Positions 1-5,532 of a DNA stretch of 15,753 bases are shown here, piece by piece (the stretch's first letter is position 1; each line of letters opens with the position of its first letter). The notes under the pieces were generated by a model. The model was given only the letters and a program-made list of their open reading frames with translations, ran no database searches and was not told where the DNA came from. The translations under genes and the position numbers were made by a program. Source of the DNA: Treponema sp. (GTDB lineage Bacteria > Spirochaetota > Spirochaetia > Treponematales > Treponemataceae); contig JAEDGP010000046.1 in the NCBI GenBank assembly GCA_016297405.1, positions 1 to 15,753 on the forward strand. The letters are read 5' to 3'.

Positions 1-40
1 ATTTATTCATCATCAGACAGATTTATTCATCATCAAAATC
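1..40. repeat. 15-bp direct repeat at the 3' end of the first gene
   Basis: The sequence ATTTATTCATCATCA occurs at 1-15 and again at 21-35, a 20-bp period. The second copy contains the stop codon and last three codons (Asp-Asp-Glu-stop) of the minus-strand gene that ends at 23. The first copy lies just beyond the stop. This looks like a short slippage duplication; no function is evident. Confidence 0.8.
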
Positions 41-466
41 TTCTATGTGAATCTGCTTTACGTTTAGGTTTTTGCGCTCGGTTCGCTTTCTGCTATTGGT
101 GGATTTGCCGGATTTGCTTGTTTCTGAAAGGTCGCCGTTAGAAAAAATGCTCATGGATTTTTCGCTGCTCTGGCGACGTTTCTTTGCATCCATGTCCATG
201 GGCTTTGTTTCTGCCTCTTTTTTTAAAATAAGGTCGTTGGCTGAATTTACATGTATTGAATAGAAAATATTTTTGCTTGAGGCAAGTATGGCGACCGATT
301 TTTCCAGGTCAGCCAAAGAAATGCCCGCTTTTTTATTGCCGCCTATTTTCCCATTCTGCCTGATTTTTTTTGCAAGAATAAATTCCGTAAATGTTGCTTT
401 CTCGCTTAAATCTTCCAGAGCCTTTAGTATTTCTGTTTGAATCGGGTTTAATTCTGTTGCTTCCAT
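23..466 (-). CDS. Hypothetical protein, basic Ser/Lys-rich tail (147 aa)
   Basis: I do not recognise this protein. Residues 1-85 look like a compact helical domain, possibly winged-helix-like: two predicted helices at the start (from about Pro8 to Lys33), then a helix and a hydrophobic strand-like stretch around Ile67-Leu80. That is a guess from the pattern only. Residues 86-140 are low complexity, rich in Lys, Ser, Arg and Asn, and probably disordered. The last residues are acidic (Glu-Asp-Phe-Asp-Asp-Glu). No signal peptide or membrane segment is visible. The ATG start is well supported: AAGGTGA lies 7 bases upstream, and a sigma70-like promoter lies just before it. A basic tail of this type could bind nucleic acid, but nothing shows this directly. 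It appears to be a single-gene transcript as far as the window shows. Confidence 0.75.
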   Translation of the reverse strand: MEATELNPIQTEILKALEDLSEKATFTEFILAKKIRQNGKIGGNKKAGISLADLEKSVAILASSKNIFYSIHVNSANDLILKKEAETKPMDMDAKKRRQSSEKSMSIFSNGDLSETSKSGKSTNSRKRTERKNLNVKQIHIEDFDDE

Positions 467-487
467 ATGGCCGTCACCTTTCCCTTT

Positions 488-517
488 ATTTTACACTATC
501 TGTTTATCTTATGCCAA
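488..517 (-). promoter_or_regulatory. Sigma70-type promoter for the first hypothetical gene
   Basis: Read on the minus strand: -35 TTGGCA (512-517), an 18-bp spacer, and -10 TAAAAT (488-493). Transcription would start near 481, giving a leader of about 15 bases that contains the ribosome-binding site. The match is 5/6 in both hexamers. Confidence 0.6.
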
Positions 518-588
518 TTTACTTTCGAAAAACTTGTTCCCATCATTGTTTTTAGATGGTAAGTCGGTGATACTCTTGAAAAATTTAA

Positions 589-852
589 AAATTCTTTGTC
601 GACCTGTTAAGAAAAAAACTTATTCTGCCATCAACAATAAAGAACTTTGAAGGTGACAGGCTTGAAATCAGTGAAATTGAAATTCCAGAATCTGTAACAA
701 GCATTAATTTTGATTATGTAAATGAATATTACAGAGAGGGCAAGATATAAACAGAAAATGAATATCCTGCAAGCAATTCATTTAAGGGTTGTCAGTTTGA
801 TCTTGCAACACAGGCAAGACTTAGAAAGCCTGGATACAAAGGTAAGTTTTAG
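589..852 (+). pseudogene. Remnant of a leucine-rich-repeat (BspA-like) protein gene, 3' end
   Basis: One frame (codons in register with 601) reads as the end of a BspA-type leucine-rich-repeat protein. It has an Ile-Pro-Glu-Ser-Val-Thr-Ser-Ile repeat core (682-711), then Asn-Ser-Phe-Lys-Gly-Cys, then a typical C-terminus, Leu-Ala-Thr-Gln-Ala-Arg-Leu-Arg-Lys-Pro-Gly-Tyr-Lys-Gly, ending in TAG at 850-852. The frame is broken by an in-frame TAA at 748-750. Upstream of 589 it dissolves into stops (586, 577, 568, 553), with no start codon or ribosome-binding site. Only about 85 codons survive of what is normally a protein of several hundred residues. Intact relatives are surface or secreted proteins; this one is dead. 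The 3' end sits 11 bp from the hairpin repeat at 864. Confidence 0.75.
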
Positions 853-863
853 TTAAAAAAAGT

Positions 864-944
864 GGCTGTCCAATAAGTTCAACTCACGGTGGTTGAGTTT
901 GTGGAAGGACTCAATGACCGCTGTTATTACTTATCGGACAGTCC
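864..944 (-). repeat. Dispersed hairpin repeat, copy 1 (terminator-like for the hsp20 operon)
   Basis: An 81-bp imperfect palindrome. The plus strand begins GGCTGTCCAATAAGT and ends ACTTATCGGACAGTCC, which pair with one mismatch and one bulge. An inner stem CGGT..TTGAGT pairs with ACTCAA..ACCG around a loop of about 10 bases. A second copy in opposite orientation lies at 15083-15167. On the minus strand the copies share AAACTCAACCACCGT and AACTTATTGGACAGCC exactly. Read on the minus strand, this copy is followed by ACTTTTTTTAA (about 853-863), so it can terminate the hsp20 operon. It also lies directly after the dead leucine-rich-repeat gene. Confidence 0.8.
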
Positions 945-969
945 CTGATTAAAAACAAATCATTTCAGC

Positions 970-1086
970 TTATTTTGCTATTTCACAGTCGTGATCATGC
1001 TGGTGCAGATGTTTCTGGTGTTTTTCCAGCTTTTTTTCTTTCAATGATTTTTTTGGCTTATTCATTTTATTTTTGCATTGTGCCAT
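970..1086 (-). CDS. Lys/His-rich mini-protein downstream of hsp20 (38 aa)
   Basis: A short open frame, ATG at 1086 to TAA at 970. It encodes a 38-residue protein with a Cys at residue 4, a Lys-rich middle, a C-terminal run of histidines (His-Gln-Lys-His-Leu-His-Gln-His-Asp-His-Asp-Cys) and a second Cys. A good ribosome-binding site, AGGGGG, lies 7 bases upstream of the ATG. The gene starts only 21 bases after the hsp20 stop, so it very likely shares the hsp20 transcript and its sigma54 promoter. The His/Cys cluster suggests metal binding, which is inference. I know no named family for it. That it is translated is supported by the ribosome-binding site, the operon position and a composition unlike random AT-rich DNA. 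Confidence 0.6.
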   Translation of the reverse strand: MAQCKNKMNKPKKSLKEKKLEKHQKHLHQHDHDCEIAK

Positions 1087-1107
1087 ATTTTTACCCCCTG
1101 GTCATTA

Positions 1108-1542
1108 TTATGCACAAGTGATTGCAATTCGTTTTGGAGCTGCTATTGCTTTGCGTGGCATATTCACTGTAAGAACACCGTTCTTTACATTTGCAGAAAG
1201 ATTTTCGGAATCAACATCATCTGGAAGAGTGAAGCTTCTGCTGAATTTACAGTAGCTGCGCTCTTTCAAAAGCCATTTAAGATCTCCTTTCTTTTCAGTT
1301 TTTTCTTCTTTTTCGGATTTTTTTTCTTCTGAAGAAGAAATTGTAAGTACATTGTTGTTAAGTTCGATGTTCACGTCGTTTTCTGTTTTACCAGGCATGT
1401 CCATCTGGAGTGTGTAAGCGTCTTTTCCTTCAGAAATATCTACTTTTGGTGAATGGAAAACCTTCTTGTAGTTGAATGATGGCAAATATCTGTCATCATC
1501 AAATGCATCGAATAAATTGTTGAAAAGTGCTAAATCGTTCAT
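1108..1542 (-). CDS. Small heat-shock protein, Hsp20/alpha-crystallin family (144 aa)
   Basis: An ATP-independent holdase chaperone of the cytoplasm that binds unfolding proteins as oligomers. The alpha-crystallin domain starts near residue 31 (Pro-Lys-Val-Asp-Ile) and runs to about residue 132. It contains Asp-Met-Pro-Gly at 48-51 and the hallmark Asn-Gly-Val-Leu-Thr-Val near 121-126. A C-terminal Ile-Ala-Ile (139-141) matches the IxI motif used for oligomer assembly. A charged Lys/Glu loop (residues 71-86) sits in the middle of the domain. The ATG at 1542 is chosen because a perfect AGGAGG lies 6 bases upstream; an upstream in-frame extension to 1668 crosses the promoter and is not real. 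The protein is short, as usual for the family. It is transcribed from a sigma54 promoter and followed by the Lys/His-rich mini-protein gene. Confidence 0.92.
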   Translation of the reverse strand: MNDLALFNNLFDAFDDDRYLPSFNYKKVFHSPKVDISEGKDAYTLQMDMPGKTENDVNIELNNNVLTISSSEEKKSEKEEKTEKKGDLKWLLKERSYCKFSRSFTLPDDVDSENLSANVKNGVLTVNMPRKAIAAPKRIAITCA

Positions 1543-1583
1543 ATAAAACCTCCTGAACTTTTTTCTTTTTTCACTAGATATCA

Positions 1584-1600
1584 TGCAATTTTCGTGCCAA
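1584..1600 (-). promoter_or_regulatory. Sigma54 (RpoN) -24/-12 promoter of hsp20
   Basis: On the minus strand the sequence is TTGGCACGAAAATTGCA. It matches the sigma54 consensus TGGCAC-N5-TTGCA exactly, with GG and GC separated by the obligatory 10 bases. The predicted transcription start is near 1573-1574, about 31 bases before the hsp20 ATG, with the AGGAGG site in between. Sigma54 promoters need an AAA+ enhancer-binding activator; none is encoded in this window. Confidence 0.85.
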
Positions 1601-1668
1601 CTTTTGACTTTTGTTTTTTTTATTGCAGTTTTTTGAAAAAAAATTGAATTTTTGCAGAAAAACGGCAT

Positions 1669-1692
1669 TTTTAATAAGATTTTTAATAAGAT
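1669..1692. repeat. 12-bp tandem repeat upstream of the hsp20 promoter
   Basis: TTTTAATAAGAT occurs twice head to tail (1669-1680 and 1681-1692), about 70-90 bp upstream of the sigma54 promoter. Enhancer-binding proteins commonly bind repeated sites at such distances, so it could be an upstream activating site. It is AT-rich and could equally be a chance slippage duplication. Confidence 0.4.
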
Positions 1693-1908
1693 TTCAGGGA
1701 AAAAAAAGTAGTTTTGATAACGCAGGTGCTGTGGAAGAACAGTTTTAGTGTGGCAAAAATATCCATCCCGACTGCATCATTTTGTTCTGATTGGGCATAT
1801 TTTCCCCAGCGTTGGATTTGTTTTTTTTACTTAAAGGGTAAAATTTCCTCATTTTTTTTGGGATTTATTGAATAATTTTTTAATACTTGAAACTTTTTAA
1901 ATTTTAAG
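1693..1908. other. AT-rich intergenic region, nothing further identified
   Basis: About 215 bases between the upstream region of hsp20 and the SGNH hydrolase gene. It has many T runs. I found no convincing open frame, hairpin or -35/-10 pair. A TTGAAA at 1887 and a TATAAG at 1914 are 21 bp apart, too far for a normal sigma70 promoter. Confidence 0.4.
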
Positions 1909-1923
1909 TTGTCTATAAGGTAT

Positions 1924-2640
1924 ATGGAAAACGGAATAAACAAAATCTCTGCATACGGGGATTCGATTTTGAAAGGAGCCGTAACTGGCACCGGATCTGG
2001 TCATTTATTTGACATCATTGAGGATTCTAGTCTTGTGCTTGCCTCAAAAAGCATGGGGTTTGAACTTAACAACAACAGCGTTTTTGGCAGCGTTGTTTCA
2101 AAAACTCAGCGTCGCCTGAATCGCGATTTGGAAAAGGGAATTGAATGTGACCTTGCCATTATTGAATCTGGGGGAAATGACTGCGATTATGATTGGGCTG
2201 TTGTGAGTGGAACCGATCCAAAGGATTTTGGGACTCTTGCACCGCGTACAACGCTTGCTGAATTCATTCGCATGATTGATGAAATGGTAAAATCATTGAG
2301 AGCTGCCAGAATTACTCCGCTGATTATGACTATGCCTCCGCTTGTAGGAGACTGGTGGTTTGATCATATTTGTGAAGGTCATGATAAAGAAAATATTCTG
2401 AAGTTTGTGGAAGGATCTCCTTACAGACTGTATCAGAACCACGAACTTTATGCGAATGCCCTTTTTGAATATGCTTTGAAAAATGGTGTTCAAGTAATTG
2501 ATATGCGTCAGGCTATGCTGGCAGCTCCAAATTATCGCAATCTTATGTGTAAAGATGGTATTCATCCGAATGAAGAAGGCTATAAATATATGGCAAAAAT
2601 TTGGGAGGAAAAGCTTCCCGATGTGAAGAAGGAATTCTAG
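1924..2640 (+). CDS. SGNH/GDSL-type hydrolase (238 aa)
   Basis: A serine esterase/lipase-fold hydrolase, likely cytoplasmic because it has no signal peptide. Block I is Gly-Asp-Ser-Ile at residues 12-15, with nucleophile Ser14. Block III is Gly-Gly-Asn-Asp at 83-86, with oxyanion Asn85. Block V is Asp-Gly-Ile-His-Pro-Asn at 211-216, giving the catalytic Asp211 and His214. All catalytic residues are therefore present. The substrate cannot be told from sequence; relatives act on acyl esters of lipids or carbohydrates. The ATG at 1924 is preferred over a TTG at 1909. The only ribosome-binding-like sequence, AAGG, is just 3 bases from this ATG, so the start is somewhat uncertain. It is a single gene, ending at the terminator at 2681. 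Confidence 0.88.
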   Translation: MENGINKISAYGDSILKGAVTGTGSGHLFDIIEDSSLVLASKSMGFELNNNSVFGSVVSKTQRRLNRDLEKGIECDLAIIESGGNDCDYDWAVVSGTDPKDFGTLAPRTTLAEFIRMIDEMVKSLRAARITPLIMTMPPLVGDWWFDHICEGHDKENILKFVEGSPYRLYQNHELYANALFEYALKNGVQVIDMRQAMLAAPNYRNLMCKDGIHPNEEGYKYMAKIWEEKLPDVKKEF

Positions 2641-2654
2641 TTTTCTTATTTAGC

Positions 2655-2674
2655 AGCGATACCAAGCGATACCA
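2655..2674. repeat. 10-bp tandem repeat
   Basis: AGCGATACCA is repeated twice head to tail just after the SGNH hydrolase stop codon and before the terminator stem. Probably a slippage duplication; no function is apparent. Confidence 0.6.
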
Positions 2675-2680
2675 ATAGCA

Positions 2681-2730
2681 AAAAGCGGCGGGACATGTTC
2701 TCCATTGGATTTCATGTTTCCGCCGCTTTT
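2681..2730. terminator. Bidirectional rho-independent terminator
   Basis: An 11-bp perfect stem, AAAAGCGGCGG (2681-2691) with CCGCCGCTTTT (2720-2730). It can be extended by ACATG (2693-2697) pairing with CATGT (2713-2717). A-rich and T-rich flanks make it work both ways. It lies between the convergent SGNH hydrolase (+) and the beta-CASP protein gene (-), whose stop is about 100 bp away. Confidence 0.85.
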
Positions 2731-2831
2731 ATTTAGAGTTGATCAAATTTATTTAGATGGGATCATATTTTGCCGGAACCTTCAATATTGCCCAACGGTT
2801 TTAGCTGTCTGGCAAAGCAGCCTGTCTGTTA

Positions 2832-4280
2832 TTACAGCTCGTAGGTTTCTCCATATTTTATTGTGGTAACATTAGGGAATCCGTTAGCGTGTAGATGTTC
2901 CGTAAAGAACTCCTGGGCATCTTTTTCGCCGTGAACCAGGAAAATGTTCTTAAGACGGCTTGTGTCGATTGCTTTCAGCCAGTCGGTCATTTCTTCGTAA
3001 TCGGCATGGGCGCTGAATGCATTGATCTGTTCAATTTTTGCGTTTACATGATACATGTCGCCAAGAATATTTACTTCTTTTGCTCCGTCGCGGATTTTTC
3101 GACCCAATGTGTTTTCGGCCATGTAGCCAACGATCAGTATGGTATTCTTTTCGTTGCCAATTTCATTTGCCAGATGGTAGAGAACGCGGCCGGCTTCACA
3201 CATGCCGTCGGCACTTATGATAATCATAGGTCCTTCTTTTTTGTTCAGCGCTTTTGATTCTTCAACGCTTGTGGTAAAGCTTAGTGAACCAAATCCGAAC
3301 GGATTCTTATGGTGTTTAAGGAAGGCTTCGTTTACAGATTCGTCATAACATTCTGGATGAACGCGGAATACGCTGGTTGCGTTTGAAGCCATTGGTGAAT
3401 CTACATAGATAGGAATCACAGGAATCTTTTTCTTGTCTGTGAGCAGGTGTAAATAGAATACCAGTTCCTGGGCGCGTTCGATTGCGAATGAAGGGATAAT
3501 GATTTTGCCTTTTTTTGCGCAAGCTTCGCGAACTACCCGCTCCAGTTCCTTCATGGCGAATTCTGCATTTTCATGTTTGCGGTTGCCATAAGTAGATTCA
3601 AGCACGATGTAGTCAGGTGCCGGCATGTTTGTAGCTGGACTTCTGATGATTGGTTTTTCCTTGCGTCCAATGTCACCGGTAAAGAGAATGCGGGTTTCGC
3701 TGTCACCGCTGGAATGCATCTGTGGTGCTGCGAAATTCTGATGTAAACCGCGGATGGTCACATTTGCAAATGCAGAGCCTAAAATATGGCCGGCATCAAA
3801 GAATTCCAGCTGCATATCTGGGGCTATGTACATTTTTCTGTTGTATGAAAGTGAGACAATCTGGTTGGCTGTTCGAACGCAATCCTCTTCTGAAAAGAGT
3901 GGTTTCCAGCTGAACTTTTCGCCTTTTTTAGAAGCCTGCTTGGCAAGGAATTCTGCATCTCGTGCCTGAATGCGGGCGCTGTCCATCATTACAAGATTGG
4001 CGATGTCACGAGTTGCAGGCGTTGCGTAGATGTTTCCATTGTATCCTTTTTTTGCAAGTACTGGCAAAAGTCCACAATGATCATAATGTCCATGGGTAAG
4101 GATTACAGATTCCAGCTTGTCGGCTGCAATGTCGAAGTTTCTGTTTTTATCGTCGGAAAGTTTTCGCTTACCTTGAAAAGCTCCACAGTCAATCATGACC
4201 TGGCGACCATCAATTTCAAGAATGTGTTTTGAGCCGGTAACTTCTTCGGCTGCACCAAGTGAATATAAAGTGATTCCCAT
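2832..4280 (-). CDS. Beta-CASP metallo-beta-lactamase, RNA-processing exonuclease/endonuclease type (482 aa)
   Basis: A zinc-dependent nuclease of the YSH1/CPSF73-like RNA metallo-beta-lactamase group, acting on RNA in the cytoplasm. The lactamase part has His63-x-His65-x-Asp67-His68, His165 (Gly-His-Ile-Leu-Gly-Ser) and Asp203 (Thr-Gly-Asp). The beta-CASP part includes Glu-Ser-Thr-Tyr-Gly (about 228-232), Pro-Ser-Phe-Ala-Ile-Glu-Arg (263-269), Asp-Ser-Pro-Met-Ala (294-298) and Ser-Ala-Asp-Gly-Met with His369. The C-terminal Ser-Ala-His-Ala-Asp (423-427) and Val-His-Gly-Glu (449-452) are also present. All metal ligands are intact, and the length is typical. A short insertion (about 178-197) separates the His165 and Asp203 motifs. 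It lacks the long C-terminus of RNase J. The ATG has AAGGAG about 6 bases upstream. The gene is transcribed alone from a promoter back to back with that of the DUF2804 operon. Confidence 0.92.
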   Translation of the reverse strand: MGITLYSLGAAEEVTGSKHILEIDGRQVMIDCGAFQGKRKLSDDKNRNFDIAADKLESVILTHGHYDHCGLLPVLAKKGYNGNIYATPATRDIANLVMMDSARIQARDAEFLAKQASKKGEKFSWKPLFSEEDCVRTANQIVSLSYNRKMYIAPDMQLEFFDAGHILGSAFANVTIRGLHQNFAAPQMHSSGDSETRILFTGDIGRKEKPIIRSPATNMPAPDYIVLESTYGNRKHENAEFAMKELERVVREACAKKGKIIIPSFAIERAQELVFYLHLLTDKKKIPVIPIYVDSPMASNATSVFRVHPECYDESVNEAFLKHHKNPFGFGSLSFTTSVEESKALNKKEGPMIIISADGMCEAGRVLYHLANEIGNEKNTILIVGYMAENTLGRKIRDGAKEVNILGDMYHVNAKIEQINAFSAHADYEEMTDWLKAIDTSRLKNIFLVHGEKDAQEFFTEHLHANGFPNVTTIKYGETYEL

Positions 4281-4295
4281 ATTCGGCTCCTTTTT

Positions 4296-4315
4296 ATCTA
4301 AAATTTTCTTTAGAT
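4296..4315. promoter_or_regulatory. Palindrome in the leader of the beta-CASP gene
   Basis: ATCTAAA and TTTAGAT flank a 6-base spacer, immediately upstream of the AAGGAG ribosome-binding site in the predicted ~60-base leader (minus strand). It could be a repressor site or a weak RNA hairpin affecting translation; no regulator is known. Confidence 0.4.
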
Positions 4316-4347
4316 TTTTTCTGATAAACCTAAATGTCCATATTTCA

Positions 4348-4375
4348 ATTATAAACGCACTTTTTCATTTCACAA
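4348..4375 (-). promoter_or_regulatory. Sigma70-type promoter of the beta-CASP gene
   Basis: On the minus strand: -35 TTGTGA (4370-4375), a 16-bp spacer, and a perfect -10 TATAAT (4348-4353). The start would be near 4341, about 60 bases before the ATG at 4280. Confidence 0.65.
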
Positions 4376-4383
4376 TAAAAAAA

Positions 4384-4412
4384 TTGATACACTAAATCTT
4401 TTCTAGTATAAT
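4384..4412 (+). promoter_or_regulatory. Strong sigma70-type promoter of the DUF2804 operon
   Basis: -35 TTGATA (4384-4389), a 17-bp spacer, and -10 TATAAT (4407-4412). The start would be near 4419, about 32 bases before the GTG at 4451. The -35 box lies only 8 bp from that of the divergent beta-CASP promoter. Confidence 0.8.
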
Positions 4413-4450
4413 ATCGATAATTACAGAAAGTTATTATTGAGGAATTTGTT

Positions 4451-5515
4451 GTGTATACAAGAAATGTATTGGAAACTCCAAAGAAATTGGTTCAGAATGG
4501 AAAAATAAATTTTGGAACTTTTCTTTCAGCTCCAGAAAAAATTGATATAAAGGATGTGCCGGCTCCTTATGCTGGCATTCCGTTTCCGAAATTTGTCTCA
4601 AATACAAGAATAAAAAGCCGGCTTTCATTTGTTTTTGACAACGATGAATATATCGGTATGTGCGAGTTTTTCGACGATAAAGTTTTTGGCCTTGCAGAAG
4701 TGATTTTCTGGGAAAAAAAAACAGGGAAAAAAATGGCTTACCACAATTTCATGGGACCACGTCGTAGATTTGTGCCAAAAAATACCCGGAAAGCAGCTTG
4801 CGTAAGTTTTGATAAAACCCGCTATATGAAGATCTCCTGGAATCGGGAATTGAACAAGATTTTCCTTTCTTTTACTGTGAAAGGCGACAAGTTCAGGCCC
4901 GCAGCAAAGGGACGCTTTGAGGCTGTTTTCGACGAATATACAAAAGAAATGGTTGCAGTTACTCCAGCGCCAAGTACACAACGTTGTTCTGCAACATGGA
5001 TTATGGCTATGCCATCGAAAGGTGGCATTTCAGTTGCCAAACATCGCAGGTTTATAAAGCAGTTACCAGTGGAAAACAGCCGTTCAATGTTTCTTTTGAA
5101 CAGAACGTATGTAAAAAGTCATTCCCTTAGAGAAGTGATGTTTGGTTTTGTAAATCTGGACGGAAAAAACATAAGTTTTAGTTTTGCAAGTTCTAATCAG
5201 GATGCTTCGAATCCTGATCACTTCAATGACAATGTTCTTGTAATCGACAAGGAATTGACCCCAATGCCGCCGGTTTGCATTACCCATCCTTTTGGTGTTT
5301 CAAAAAAGTGGGTCATTCAAGATACTGAAAGTATGGTAGATTTGGCGTTTTATCCTGCATCGGTTAATAATAGGGTTTTGAATATTATTGTTATGAGAAA
5401 TGCTTATTCCACGATTTATGGAACTTTTGAAGGAGTGCTTCTTTCAAAAGATGGCGAAAAAATTGTTCTTAAGAATTGTCCTGGAATAGTAAAAAAGAGC
5501 ACCCTTAGACTTTAG
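4451..5515 (+). CDS. DUF2804-type protein of unknown function (354 aa)
   Basis: The pattern fits the DUF2804 family as I remember it. There is an early Pro-Tyr-Ala-Gly-Ile-Pro-Phe segment (39-45), then Gly-Pro-Arg-Arg-Arg near 102-106. A Phe-Gly-Phe-Val strand (about 231-234) is followed by Asn-Asp-Asn-Val-Leu-Val-Ile-Asp (259-266), Trp-Val-Ile-Gln-Asp-Thr-Glu (287-293) and a Tyr-Gly-Thr-Phe-Glu-Gly near the end (323-328). Such proteins look like all-beta, lipocalin-like folds; no biochemical role is established that I know of. No signal peptide or membrane segment is seen. Start is GTG at 4451: GAGGAA sits about 8 bases upstream and the nearest ATG (4464) is out of frame. It is the first gene of a two-gene operon, with the next ATG 17 bases after its stop. 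Confidence 0.75.
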   Translation: MYTRNVLETPKKLVQNGKINFGTFLSAPEKIDIKDVPAPYAGIPFPKFVSNTRIKSRLSFVFDNDEYIGMCEFFDDKVFGLAEVIFWEKKTGKKMAYHNFMGPRRRFVPKNTRKAACVSFDKTRYMKISWNRELNKIFLSFTVKGDKFRPAAKGRFEAVFDEYTKEMVAVTPAPSTQRCSATWIMAMPSKGGISVAKHRRFIKQLPVENSRSMFLLNRTYVKSHSLREVMFGFVNLDGKNISFSFASSNQDASNPDHFNDNVLVIDKELTPMPPVCITHPFGVSKKWVIQDTESMVDLAFYPASVNNRVLNIIVMRNAYSTIYGTFEGVLLSKDGEKIVLKNCPGIVKKSTLRL

Positions 5516-5532
5516 TTTTTGGAGAATTGTTT

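Noticed and set aside
864..944. Integron attC recombination site
   Set aside because: The hairpin shape and treponemal context suggested it, but the ends lack the GTTRRRY and RYYYAAC core sites, and the element follows ordinary genes rather than cassettes.
1543..1668. N-terminal extension of Hsp20 (start at 1668)
   Set aside because: It would translate through the sigma54 promoter and lacks a ribosome-binding site; the ATG at 1542 has a perfect AGGAGG.
1881..1919. Promoter for the SGNH hydrolase (TTGAAA with TATAAG)
   Set aside because: The 21-bp spacing is too long, and no better pair was found, so no promoter is called.
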